Origin: Phoebastria nigripes
Lineage: Eukaryota; Chordata; Aves; Procellariiformes; Diomedeidae
Direction: 5' to 3'
Assembly: GCA_035582835.1 (NCBI GenBank)
Contig: JAYKAV010000444.1
Coordinates: 772,020-836,019, forward strand
Length of the DNA: 64,000 bases
The translations under genes were made by a program, and so were the position numbers. Below the pieces are notes generated by a model. That model ran no database searches and was not told the DNA's origin. It was given only the letters and a program-made list of their open reading frames with translations. The stretch's first letter is position 1, and each line of letters begins with the position of its first letter. Below, one piece after another: positions 11,101-22,700 of the stretch.

Positions 11101-14075
11101 CATTACGTATTTGGAGGACAAATGGTCCTTTGTAACGAGTTTCCACAACATCTAGCGCAGCAAGACAGGGCAGGTTTGCAATGTTAAAGTGAATGAAGGT
11201 GAAAGACATTATTAAAGAAAAAATTACTTGATCAGTGAGTATACGATCCTTGGTACCACACTTAATTATGTTCATGATCACTTCCTTACCTGTTTTATGG
11301 AGAGATGGCAGGGGAGGAACAGTTACATTTTCTCTTCCAAAATGGTTGTCGAGCAGGTAATCATATTACCTCTTGTCACTGTCAAATTTCTGCCATAATA
11401 GGGCTCAGTGCCCACTTTAAAGAAACAAATCAAATGCATGGGTTAGTTTAGCATCTTGAATGATAAAGTCCCTGACAAAATAAGGACTGAAATGAAACAT
11501 AATGCAGTCTAGTTTAAGAAACAATGTGCAGAAACACAGACTTACAGCCACTGAAGCCAAGGGCAGCATATCGGTTTTAACTCTGCAGAAAGAAGATCAG
11601 GCAGCTAGTCTTTAGATGCAGAAGGATAATTTTACATTACTGTGGTTATGTAGAAAATTGGTGAGAATAAGATAAAGGTTTGAGCTGCCAATTTAAACAG
11701 AACAGATATCCAAAAGATGTCACTGTTACTTTATTTACTACTNTTTTAAAATAGTTCAACACTGTTTGCTTGATGACTGAGAAGGAATGTTCCCACTTAG
11801 CATCCATACCCATGTGTACAATTTATCTCTAGATTAATGTTTGGAGGAATAAATCCTCTCATTTGAAAACTTCAGTATAAATTAAGCTAAAAGTCATGAT
11901 TAAAAAAAAGTTTCCTATTTAGCAAATGTTTTGATGTTGAGTCACAGTGTTGCATAACTAGGCAGTAGGAAGAAAAAAAGTATTACCCACATCTACTTCT
12001 ATTTCACCTCAAACTTTTTTCCATCAAGAGTGAAACTTGTGGCATTCCTATACAGCCTGAGTAATTGGGCTGCATTGTGCAATCAGAACACTGTATGGCT
12101 GTAACTGGGGCAGAAGGTAATTACTTACACAGCTTTTAGAGAGGTTGTAAGGACAAAGAAAGTCTGTCTTTAAAGGACTTCACAAGACTGCAGGTTAGCA
12201 CTTTCAGAAAGGGGTGACAAGAGCAAGGAACATGGTCTTTTTCTTATAAATATAAATGAAAAATATACATTTAAAGAAATACACAAGTGAGAATTTTGTT
12301 TCTTTTCTAAACTCAATTAGCTATGTAATCTGATTAGGCACTTTCAAAAGGTGTTTCATCTAGGCATGTGCATCTTTACACTTCAAAATACTAAAGTCTT
12401 GCTTGGATGATTTGAGTTCCTTGGGTTTTGTCTCCTAAATGCTAAAGTCCTGTTTGAAAATAGGATATAGGTATGATGTGGGAATTATCTGCAAATTCTA
12501 CTTGTGATACTTAGAAGACAATGAGGTTTTTATTCTTTGCATGATCATTGTTTTTAAAACTAAGTTTTGTAACAGCTGGTGAGTGTTAGTTTCTTTGTCC
12601 AGACAGGACATTGTGTGTGCATATGTGTGTATATGTCCCATAAATCATGTCTTCCAGCTCTGATATCTCTCTACTTAATAGTTAGTAATTTTCATATAAA
12701 GATAACTTCTACCAGAACATCTCCTGGCAGTCTCTTAGTATCCTAATTATTCTTTAGATGAATTTGAGGGTTGCGTGAATATACACTATGAATAGAAAAA
12801 CAATTGCCATGGAAAGTTCTGAGGAAAAGAGGTGAAGAGGGTAATGGAGGTAATTTCCAAGGAAAACTTTTGACTGTTTGGGGTGGGGATGGGGTGTATA
12901 TCTTGCCTGAAAACCAGGAACTGATCATCTGGGAGGTGTCATATAAGCTTCTCAAGTTCCCATTTCTGGGCTTACCATGATGTGGGATGCAATTTCCCTG
13001 CAAAATGGAGGCAAGTGGCATCCATCCCTTAAACCAGATGACACTGCAGCCATTTTAAATAATTTTAAAATGTTTGGCTGAAATCTGGACACTGTCAATG
13101 TATACAAAATACTTTGTGGAGTGCAGGTTTGTTTCACACAAAAAAAAGGCAAGCAAAGCCAAAGCAAAACTAAAAAATTTAGTTTGCTAAACATAAGCAA
13201 ATTACAGTACAAATTACTATAAAAACTCTACACACTTTATCAGATATAAATAACAGCATTTAACTTCCATTGCATGCTTATCTATTGAAGATTAATTTTA
13301 TAGCTTTTGTGTCCAATTCATTGGAATGATCTAATATGGTAATATTTACTATGAAATCACTTGTTCTGGTAGAACCATTAAAACAATGCATGCCAGAGTT
13401 TCTCATCACTTTATAACCACTTCCCTGGTATGAAAGGAAGACCTTATGTTCTTTTCCTTCTGAAGTAGCTCACAAGGCAACAGCTGAAATGTTTTGTATA
13501 ATTAGACCAAACAGAAGTCAACATGGGGAGGGAGGAATCTCTCTCATGGCTTGTCACTGTTTATAATCCTGCAGATCAATACCCTGTAGCGAAACATGCT
13601 GTTGTTTTCAGGCCAGTAATGAGCAATTGCACAGTGTATTCTGCAAGGTGAAGTAAAAAACATAAGGAATTGGGGTTCAAGCAGTAGAGGAATGAAAGTC
13701 TTCAAAAGAGTTGGAGAGGAAATATCAATAAATACCTACCTGAGGTCTAATTTTCAGAACAGCAGCAGAAACACAAGAGGACTAGTATTAAAAACTCACC
13801 TTCTCTATAGGACACATGTTTACTGATCTGTAAGAGCCACCCTCCTTTCCCAAGGTGGGATCAGCTGTGCCTCCACTGTTTCTGCCCATGTTTCTTTGCT
13901 GTAAAACCTTGCAGTGAAGGCCACTTCAGTCCCTGCTGGCTGCCCACTCCCGCACTTCTGAACTCTGCCTTTGGACAGCTTTTCCTTGTGTTCTTTGGTG
14001 TCATTTCCATCAGCTGAAGCCTTTTAGCCCCTAAACCTATCTACTATGGGAATGGAAAGATTTCCTTTTTTGCCA
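8105..14075. other. Unique non-coding sequence
   Basis: No gene or clear mobile element. About 9440-10060 is richer in G+C and holds overlapping open frames on both strands (up to 99 codons), which fits reduced stop density better than a gene. TTACTGAAATCAATTGGGCT near 8590 resembles the palindromic amniote repeat described elsewhere but is too short to call. Unresolved bases lie at 8875, 9329 and 11743. Confidence 0.55.
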
Positions 14076-14079
14076 CAGT

Positions 14080-14830
14080 TCACCATGTCTGACCTTCAGC
14101 ATCTTTTTTTAAGATTAAACAATTCCAGTTCACTCTTTCTTTCCTCATATGCTGTATTTTCTAGGCCTTGATTATTTCTCATTGCTTTCCCCTGCTCTTT
14201 CTAATTGGCTTAGATAATTCTTATAGTCTGGCGGCCACAGCGGAGCTAGTCCTTCCCCTGTGGCACCTGCATGATCAATAGGGCAAAGGGACTATTTTAT
14301 GTAATTCATGCTTGCAATCTGCTATAACTCCCTGGTTCTTTTCTATAGATCAGCTACTTGTACAATCCTATATTGTTAATTCTTTTTGCTTAAGAAGAAC
14401 ACTCACCTTTTGAATTGTATCTGTGGCTTTACTTTTTTGTTTGCTTGTTTAGAATTCAAATTAACTTTGACCATCCAACTTCCAATACAGTGAGTAGTAC
14501 CAGACTCTTCCAGAACTCTGCTTTGATATACCCTTCTTTCCTGACAGTGAGCAACTGACAGCTACTCTCTAGATATGATTTTCCAACCACCTTCAAAATC
14601 CTTACTAAACTCAGGGTATGACATCTACTGCTTTTCCTCTGTCCACAGCACCTGTTATCTAAAACAAATCATGTCAAATCAATCCAGTTTGCTTCCATTA
14701 CAGGGTAATGTCCAATGTGGATGTGTCAATTGCCATGTTATCTTCTAAGCATTTCTAAAGGGTCCAAGTATTTTGCTGGATATTGAGTTAAGCAAGCTAG
14801 TATATTTTCTTTCAGCATCCTGTCTCTTAA
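14080..14830 (-). repeat. Ancient CR1-type LINE relic, antisense, RT region
   Basis: Read on the + strand, this matches the antisense of old CR1 ORF2. AAGATTAAACAATTCCAGTT (about 14112) and TTTTCTAGGCC..GATTATTTCTCATTG (about 14156) correspond to the C-terminal part. CAGCTACTCTCTAGATATGA, then TTTTCCAACCACC, TTACTAAACTCAGGGTATGA, CATCTACTGCTT, and AAATCATGTCAAATCAATCC (about 14560-14690) correspond to the reverse-transcriptase core. The order is that expected for an inverted copy. Many indels and stops leave no usable frame. The left limit is uncertain, and 13840-14080 may belong to it. Confidence 0.72.
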
Positions 14831-14834
14831 AACA

Positions 14835-17800
14835 TCTGTTGATATAACTGAGTACAGTTGCAATAGCATTCATGTTAGAAAGGATCTAGAAGTTTTACAG
14901 CTATTGATATTAATCTTTAGACACAGTGACAGATGTTTTTGACAGCAGCATTCACTTACTGTAACTGACTTAGTGTAAGTCCTTACTGTAAGGACAAAGC
15001 AGTCCTTACAGCCACTTCCCATGTAAAACTTTATGCAAGGGCCTGAACTTACTGGCACCAAGAGGAGAGTTCAACCTTCCTCTGAAGCAGCAGGTGCTAC
15101 CTACAACTAGGAGGTGTGAAGCAAAGCCTAAGCAATAGCTTAATGTGAGTTAGTAAAAGCCATTTACAGTATGGCAGGTTTTGCTAATGCCTACTGCAAA
15201 TTTTTAATTGCACAAATAAATCATCTGATCTAAGACTGTTTCTTTAGGGCTTTCTTCTCCCCTAACTTTTAGTTTAGTAAAAATAGTCCAGTATACGAAA
15301 ACACAAATTAAAAGGCTATCCATTTTCTGAATGAGTTGCTGTCAGTTTCTAAAATAAAGGGCAAAACAATGGCAAGAACTGAAGGCAGAGTATAAATGTT
15401 GTCTCCCATGTTAAAGTAAAAATACTTTGTTATTATATTCAAAATATTGAATTCCACAAACTAACAGCTGTGGCTTATGTTATACACAGACTGACTGTGT
15501 ATGCTTGTCTAAAAGGTTTCCATGTGTTTATATAGAGTGAGGTGATAGAAGTGCCTGGAAATATATTAGAGTTATAAGAGGAGGGGAATCTAATAACACC
15601 ATCTAAATGCTCCTACACTTGGCTAACAGGTATTGTATTATAGATTAAATTTGCTAGAAAGCTTATGTAACTCATGTAATTTGGCTTCCTAATTGAAATG
15701 ATTTTAAAAATTGCACTGATGTGTGAGAAGAACTGGATTCTGTTCAGCTGCTGAGAATATTGTATCAAATAACCTGCTTCACACTAAGTTTAAAAACATC
15801 AAATCTGAGTAATGTTAAATTCAGTAAAGGTGCTGCTAGTTGTATACATGTGTCTGTTAAAAGCTGCCTCAGTAAAATGGCTTAGATCATTTAAGAAAAA
15901 TGAAACGCATGTAGTCCAAAGATATGACAGGCTGTGGGTGAATAGCTAGAGCCAATTCCAATTCTTGGATATGCTTGTGACTTCCAGTCATGCACATTAG
16001 GGAGCAGAATTTGGGCCAAATAGTAAGTATTTAACTAGAAAATTCAATATAGACAGGTAGGAAAATAAGAAAAGAACAGCTGGCAAACACATTCTGTAAA
16101 ACAAATTGAGAATGAAGTTGAAGACAATGCACTTAAACAAAAAAACTGAATTCTTGCATTCATTTTTTGAGTCTGTTCTTTAAAGGAAACTTGAGCACAG
16201 GGGAAAAATAATATAACCTTAAACACTTTGAGGAGGAGGGTGATGATGTCATTATTGCGATTCAGCTGTATCAGTATAGCTGATTCAAATATCAAGCTTC
16301 CAGGATGTAAAGTGTACTGTGNGAATAGGCCTACAGGAAAGGAAGAAGTTGAGAACAAATTGGAAATGGAAAACAAAAGTCTGATATGTAAATGGTTTGC
16401 ACAGACTACTTTTTATAATAGCAGGCATTCATTGCTTAACAGCAATAAAATACAGGTAGTATTGTTACAAATTGTTATAAATCTTGAGGGTAAGCTGAAA
16501 AGGAAGATCAGTCAGCTGACAGTGGCATATAAAATGGTTTGAACAATGATTGTAGGAGAGGTTAATTATCCTGGCAATATTAAAAAGGCAAGAAGAGCCC
16601 AGGAGTGAAAAGGATTAGTGTGAAGTTGCCCTATTTTTGTCAACCAATGAGCCTATGTAAATAATTTATTTTTGGTGACTTTCATAGAGAATTTAGTAGT
16701 CAGTGCTTTAGGACAAAATGGAAGATTGTTACTCTTGATTGGCCTCCTTGAGTTCAAAAACCTTCTGAAAATCAGAGTAGATCTATGTTTTGATTGTTCT
16801 TTCTGTGCTTTTAACCAAGAAGGCAAAATAGCCCCAAGGAAATACGAAGAGATTGACTATCATTGATTCAGTACAAAGCAAGGTTTGTGCAGAGCAGTAG
16901 CATCTCTTACTAGACCAACTTATTCAGTATACAGGGATGTCCTATTTTGAGCAATTTGCAAAGTGAGGTTATTCTGTTGGTCTGCTGCACTTGCATCCAG
17001 TGGACTTGGACATATCACAACCAGTCTGTCCTAAAGCCTAGCAACAACTTTGTAAGTGAAAGGAAATTCTGCTTGCCTGACTTGTTACATTTTCCTACTT
17101 TATTTTCCTGCTTTGGCACACTGAGTGATAGAGATACATCCTCACAGATAACTTGTGCTGGTGTCCACATGGCTTACGCAAGGGCTGCAGTGTGTCCCAA
17201 GAAAGTCTAGACAACATCTGATCATGTATCAGACTCCTGCCTGCTGCTGACAGTCATTGACTACTTGGGAATAAAATGTGCTTTTATTTGTAATTTGTCG
17301 GCTAGGAGACTAGTGTCTGATACCTGTTAAAGCCATTCCTTGTCCTATAGCATTTATCCCTTCACTATCTTCAAAGTCAATTCCTTGGGAAAATGGAGCA
17401 CTAGTATTTCTTTCTGAGGTATTCCACTACTTTACTGCTTAACCAGGAGATGGGTTTGTGCATCATGAAGGATATATGTGGCATTCATTCAACTCCTTGC
17501 TGTTGGTAAGCAAAGGGAATGGATGTTGCATGTATCCTCTGGTTGGTCTAGGGGAAAAAGAACATGCTCATGCTTAGGAACACTCCAGGTTGAAAGCCTG
17601 AACTTGGATTCCTCTTGCCACATGGAGGCACATAACAGAACTTCTGAGCTTTCTGTGCTTCCCCCCAAGAAGCTGGCTCCCACAGCCTCTTGGGAGAAAC
17701 TCGATAGTATTCACAAAGTCTCTCTTTTGCAAACTGTTTTCTTATAATCTTCTTAAAGTTATTAAGTTATGTGTTTTCTAAAATTATTATTTGAAGCTGA

Positions 17801-18205
17801 GATGGTGCTAGTTTTTCTTTTTAATATGCAACTGTTTAGTTGGACAATTTCATGGAGGAAAGGTGCATAACCATTAAAATGACTGGATCAAAGAGAAAGT
17901 GAGAAATTAATATGCAGTAGGGATGTGTTTGTGTTGTGTTTTTTTTTTTTTTTTTAAATACCGTATGATAATCTTTTCATCATGGGACACAGACTCTTGA
18001 AACTTTTCCATAATGGGAAGGTGTAATTGAAGAGGTTAAGGGATTTGCCTGAATGAGAAGGAAATTAAAATTACTGAAGGTTAAAAACAAGAGGCAGATT
18101 CATGGAATTTTTTTTTATTGCCATTTGAAAATTTGAATAATTTTAAATAAAGTGTGGGTGTTCAAAAACTATAGCACCTACTTCATATGTCCTTTTGACC
18201 TGGCT
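14835..18205. other. Unique non-coding sequence
   Basis: No gene recognised. It contains a short palindrome, GTCCTTAC-T-GTAAGGAC, at 14979-14995, a run of 17 T at 17939-17955, and an unresolved base at 16322. Open frames reach 110 codons near 16 kb, but they overlap on both strands and match nothing I know. Confidence 0.55.
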
Positions 18206-18210
18206 GAATC

Positions 18211-19109
18211 CAGAACAGCCCTACTGGATTAGGTTAATGGTCCCTCTGAACTAGTATCTTGCCTTTGACAGCAGCCAGCCAGCAGCAGATGCTGAGGCAA
18301 GGAATATAAAAATAGGGCAAACATATAATGATCCTTGGTGTATACTACTAGTTTTTGGCAATCTGTAGTCTTTTTAAGACTAAGACTTCATTTGCACCAA
18401 TGTTTTTAATAGCCCTTTGAGGCTTTTTCCTATGAACTTGTATAAATGATGTAGAAGGTAATGCTCAGGTTTTTTTCTCTGTTGGCATTCAATGCTTCAG
18501 ATAGTGGTGTTTTGCAACTTCAGCTCCATTGCATGGAAAAGGTGCTTCTTTTGTTTTTATTTCCGAGCTTACCACTCAGTAGTTTCATGGCCAACTCCTG
18601 GTAGTCAGGTATTAACTTTATTCACCCCTTTGATATTTGAAAGTCCCATTACATCCATGGCACGCTCTTCTAGCTGTTCTACCAGAGTCCCAAGTTGTTT
18701 AATCTCTCTTCACATGGAAGCTCAGATTATCCTCATCAGTCTTTTCTAGTCTTTTTCCCTCTTCTGAGGGGAGGTGACCGTAACTACACAAAGTATCAAG
18801 GAGTGGCTGCATCATAGATTAGCATAGCAATGCGATGGCATTTTCTGTTTAGGTTCATTACACTTCTAATCGTGCTTTCACATCCTTTTGCTGCCTTGAG
18901 TGCTCCTGAGCATCAAGCTGCATTTTCCACACAGTTATCTACAAGAATCCAATGTAATTTCCATGTTATAGCTAATTAAGCAATGATGAATGCTGATGTA
19001 TTTAGGGTTATTTTTCTTGCATATGCAATTTTACTTTGAATTTCACTTGTGACTTTATTGCTTGTTTGATATCATTAAATCCTTCTGCAATTTTTCAGTC
19101 ATTTTGATA
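18211..19109 (-). repeat. Ancient amniote CR1 LINE, antisense, 3' half
   Basis: Antisense matches to an old turtle/bird CR1 run in the expected order. The 3' end comes first (GACAGCAGCCAGC..AGATGCTGAGG near 18267, ATATAATGATCCTTG near 18323, TTTTTGGCAATC near 18352, TTTAATAGCC near 18403). Next come the ORF2 C-terminal blocks (TTTAATCTCTCTTCACATGG near 18697, a degenerate GTGACCGTAAC...CACAAAGTATCAAGG near 18774, CACAGTTATCTACAAGAATC near 18931). Last is TTTACTTTGAATTTCA near 19030 and CCTTCTGCAATTTTTCAGTC near 19081. The element is interrupted at 19110-19714 by the LTR insertion and resumes to the right. It is fully degenerate. Confidence 0.8.
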
Positions 19110-19114
19110 CCTGC
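19110..19114. other. Left target-site duplication of the LTR
   Basis: CCTGC lies directly left of the LTR's first base and pairs with CCTGT (19710-19714) on the right, four of five bases identical. A 5-bp duplication is normal for ERVL-type insertions. Confidence 0.7.
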
Positions 19115-19278
19115 TGTGCTGGTTTTGGCTGGGATAGAGTTAATTTTCTTCATAGTAGCTAGTATGGGGCTACGTTTTGGATATGTGCTGAAAACAGTGT
19201 TGATAACACAGGGATGTTTTCGTTACTGCTGAGCAGAGCTTACACAGAGTCAGGGCCTTTTCTGCTTCTCTCCCCACC

Positions 19279-19293
19279 CCACCAGGGAGCAGG
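19279..19293 (+). promoter_or_regulatory. CTCF-like motif in the LTR
   Basis: CCACCAGGGAGCAGG resembles the core of the vertebrate CTCF motif (CCACNAGGGGGC). Occupancy cannot be judged from sequence; this is a motif match by eye. Confidence 0.35.
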
Positions 19294-19373
19294 CTGGGGG
19301 TGCACAAGGAGTTGGGAGGGGACACGGCTGGGACAGCTGACCCCAACTGACCAAAGGGGTATTCCACACCATA

Positions 19374-19397
19374 TGACGTCATGCTCAGCATCTAAAG
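19374..19397 (+). promoter_or_regulatory. LTR core promoter region: CRE and eroded TATA
   Basis: A perfect TGACGTCA cAMP-response-type palindrome lies 7 bp upstream of CATCTAAAG, at the position where this LTR family carries CATATAAAG. The A-to-C change in the TATA element would weaken core promoter activity. Family comparison is from memory. Confidence 0.6.
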
Positions 19398-19577
19398 CTG
19401 GGGGAAGAAGAAGGAAGGAGGGGGNGNNNNGAGTGATGGCATTTGTCTTCCCAAGTAACCGTTATGCATGATGGAGCCCTGCTTTCCTGGAGATGGCTGA
19501 ACACCTGCCTGCCGATGGGAAGTAGTGAATGAATTCCTTGTTTTGCTTTGCTTGTGTGCATGGCTTTTGCTTTACCT

Positions 19578-19583
19578 ATTAAA
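19578..19583 (+). terminator. LTR polyadenylation signal ATTAAA
   Basis: ATTAAA followed by CTGTCTTTATCTC is the poly(A) signal region of the LTR and fixes its orientation as +. Confidence 0.7.
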
Positions 19584-19709
19584 CTGTCTTTATCTCAGCC
19601 TCCCCAGTTTTCTCACTTTTACCCTTCTGATTCTCTCCCCCATCCCACTGGGGGGAGTGAGCGAGCGGCTGTGTGGGGCTTAGTTGCTAGCTGGGGTTAA
19701 ACCATGACA

Positions 19710-19750
19710 CCTGTTCAATTATTTCATAGAGTAACTTTTCTCACTCTTGA
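19710..19750 (-). repeat. Continuation of the antisense CR1 beyond the LTR
   Basis: CCTGTTCAATTATTTCATAG and the following CTCACTC continue the antisense CR1 pattern broken off at 19109 (family: cagtctgctttggac..attttgtatcatctg..cacctcactg). Its first five bases are the right target-site copy. Weaker similarity may run to about 20000, for instance TTTCAAGAGTACTCTGAGAT near 19829. Confidence 0.55.
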
Positions 19751-22700
19751 AAATTTTTTTTCCTGAGAGGATTTTGCGTAGATCCTCTGGCAGTTCAGTT
19801 TCCTTTAGAGCCCTTAATGCTTCTTGCAGTTTCAAGAGTACTCTGAGATGATGCCTTGATATGTCACTTGCTCAATATCATCTTCAGGTAACTCTTAGAT
19901 TTGGGCAGTATGATATCCCAGTGTAAAAAGCATTCTCAGCTCTTGCCCTTTACATTAGTGTGTTAACTAATTTTATTCTTTATTATTGTTTCCACCACCT
20001 GGACACATGCCAAAGGTTAGATTTCCTGTCCTGGATATTTCTGGGTCCTGCCTGGAGCCTTCCTGAAAACTGGTGTCCCACTACTGTTTCTGGTTGTAGT
20101 GTGGATTTAGGTGACAGGTGAGGAAGAGCAGGGTGTTGACGCTGTACCATTGACATCATGTAAACATTAAATCTTGCCTCAGTAATTCAGCATAAAGGAA
20201 TCAGTACTTAAGCTTGTTTTGCAAGATAGAATGCGATGGGGGAAAACTAAGAGTCTTTGGGATTTCCAGCCTTCTTACCTTCCTTCTGTTGCCCCTCTCC
20301 ATTCACTGGTGGGCTTTGCTACAGCTTTTGCATACTAGTATTTGTTTAAGCTGAAGTGCAGCACTTAAAAGACCCCCCAAAGCCATACAGGAGGACATTG
20401 GCTGTCTGAGAACCGGTATAGTGTGCGGACAACAGAGACAAGCAGTGCATCAGCAGACCCTGATGTTCAGAGTAGGAACAAACTGGAAAGATGAAGACAT
20501 GGAGTCTAGTAATGGCTTTATTTGTACGGGAATGGTTATTTCTATAAGTCACCTGAATATGAATTTTCATGCTTTCAGACGGCACATGTATTTTATAGTT
20601 TCTTGCTTATAGAACTTAAAGCATAGGTCACATGCTTTTTTTTTTGTAAACCTCAGGAACATGATTTATCTTGTCCTTGGATTTTTTTAGCATTTTCACG
20701 TTTCAAAGTTGCTCATGCTCACCCTTTAAGTAACCCTTCCTCTGGTTTGCTAAGAAATACCTCTGCTTGATTTCTTTCTTGACACAAGTTCTCAAATGTT
20801 GAAGTCTTACAGACAAACTCAGATGTCACTTCAAAGCACTGTAAAAAGGATCACCAAAATGGTCACTGCATTTTACCACTCTGTTAAATGTCCAGTAGCA
20901 GAATAATACTTCCCCTGTGAGCACCTGGAATTTGAGTCATTGCTCTTAACGAGTAAGTGAATTTTCAGCAGATGGAGCTCCATTTATATTTTACCACCAT
21001 GAAAATTAAAATTAGAAAGTCATCACCTTTATAAAGGTATAATTTCTTTAATTTGTCTGTCCACATATATACCTGCATTTTATTAACCAATGTCAATTTT
21101 CCTTAGTTTCTACACACAACTTAACCAGTTAAACTAATTGGCAAGTAACAAGTCTTACCTGTGTTAGTGTTTTCTTGTAACTATCTTATCTCATTTGGTA
21201 GTGCAAAAAAAAAAAAAGTTAATGACTAATCATCTTCATATGACTTGTGAAGGTGGAAACTTAGCAGCATCTAGTTTTAATCCTAGATTTTGCAGTGGAA
21301 AAATCTTGCTTCGAGCTATGGCTCTTGGCAGGGGAGGATGCCTCCCTAATACAGATGTAACTCAATCTAATTAAACTCAGGAGGAAAATAGTTGCATTTG
21401 CAAATTCAGATTAGGTGATGGCTCTTTGCTGTCAGGCTGGCACAGGAGTGCTGCAGGACTGGTTGCAGACAGCAACTGCTGACATGCGTGGTCCAAAGAC
21501 ACCCTTCCTTCTTTGCTGCTCTCTGTTTTCTCAGCCACTAGCACTTGGCAGGAGGTCAAAGGCTGGTGGCATGCAGTCCCCTCAGTTGTAGCAAGGATCA
21601 ATGCAGCAGCCAGCCTCTCCAAAGAACTGAGCCACGACAGTGCCCTGGGCACATGCTGGCCTCCTTGTGAGGAAGATTTTGTGCAGAGCATGAAATGTTG
21701 CTTATGAAAGAACCGAGCTTTGGGTGTCTTTGGGATGTCCCTGGCCCCAGCTGAATTCTCACCTCTCAAGTGAAGATCTGTGCACTGTAAAAATCAAAAG
21801 GCCATGGCACTGAATGCCTAGTCAGAGTCCATGGTGTAGAGTGGAAATCTGGTTATTGGGTTTCTGTGGAAAACCACTTAGAGATGTGAAAAAGTGGAAA
21901 GAAATCACTCTTTTAGGAGGGGAAAAAAAAAGTAAAGTAAGGAAGTTTTTTTCTTTAATAGGCTTATTAAATCTGATTCTGTAATTAAAAAGGTATATAG
22001 TTGAGAAATTAAGGGGGAGATACCTTCCCCTGCTTTGTTTTTTCCTACTAGCGTAGCCCTGTTGGAAGGAAAGTCTATGTGCCAGGAGACTTTTTGCATA
22101 TTTCTTTAAGGGAGTAAGTTGATCTACTTGAAGTTGGCCATCAAAATGGCTGCAAGTGACTTTAGATTTAGGAAAAAAAAAAATGCTTAACAAAGAGCAG
22201 GGCTGTGACATGCATGCAGCTCTTCCGGAGTAGTGATCCTGACTTGCTTAAGAAACACATAGACATAGTGGATCCAACCCTTCAGAAAAGCTGAAAACAC
22301 CAGTTGCCTTATGTCAACTTTAACTTTCCGATTGCCTAGCTCTAAAGGTGCCAACACTGGCACTGTCTGTAGCTTAGTTACCTGTAAAGTCTGTTTTGCT
22401 GCAACCTCTGTAGATGTTCATGGTATTGCACCAGATCCTTCAGCAAGATACTTAACCTAGTAACCATAACTAGATTTACTATCTGTACAGTTATGCAAAT
22501 ACTAGAAAACAGTGTTTGCAGCAGCTCTTGTTGACTGGTACTAGTGATGCTTCTCACTTCAGAAGTTTTGAGTAATCCAAAGCAGGAGCAGAAACAATGT
22601 CATGGTATGTATACAGCACTCTTAGCCAAATAAACATAGGTACAGCTAACAGGTGGGTTTTGTTTACAAACTACTTGAGGAGCTGTAAATATGAAGCATA

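Larger units (their letters stand above)
19115..19709 (+). mobile_element. Solo LTR of an ERVL-type endogenous retrovirus
   Basis: This is a complete 595-bp LTR with the canonical TG...CA ends: it starts TGTGCTGGTTTTGGCTGGGA and ends GGGGTTAAACCATGACA. I recognise it as the LTR of an ERVL-class element widespread in birds. Landmarks on the + strand: a palindromic CRE-like TGACGTCA (19374-19381); GCATCTAAAG (19388-19397), where family members usually have an intact TATAAA; a G/A-rich stretch with unresolved bases (19425-19430); and the polyadenylation signal ATTAAA (19578-19583). No primer-binding site, gag, pol or second LTR flanks it, so recombination between two LTRs probably removed the interior. 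It sits inside an antisense CR1. It codes for no protein. Confidence 0.93.

Noticed and set aside
14979..14995. Palindrome GTCCTTAC-T-GTAAGGAC
   Set aside because: Only 8-bp arms; expected by chance in a window of this size.
19214..19471. 85-codon open frame inside the LTR
   Set aside because: It lies within non-coding LTR sequence and crosses unresolved bases.
21377..21769. 130-codon open frame on the - strand
   Set aside because: An opposite-strand frame is open over the same bases, and the translation resembles no known protein.
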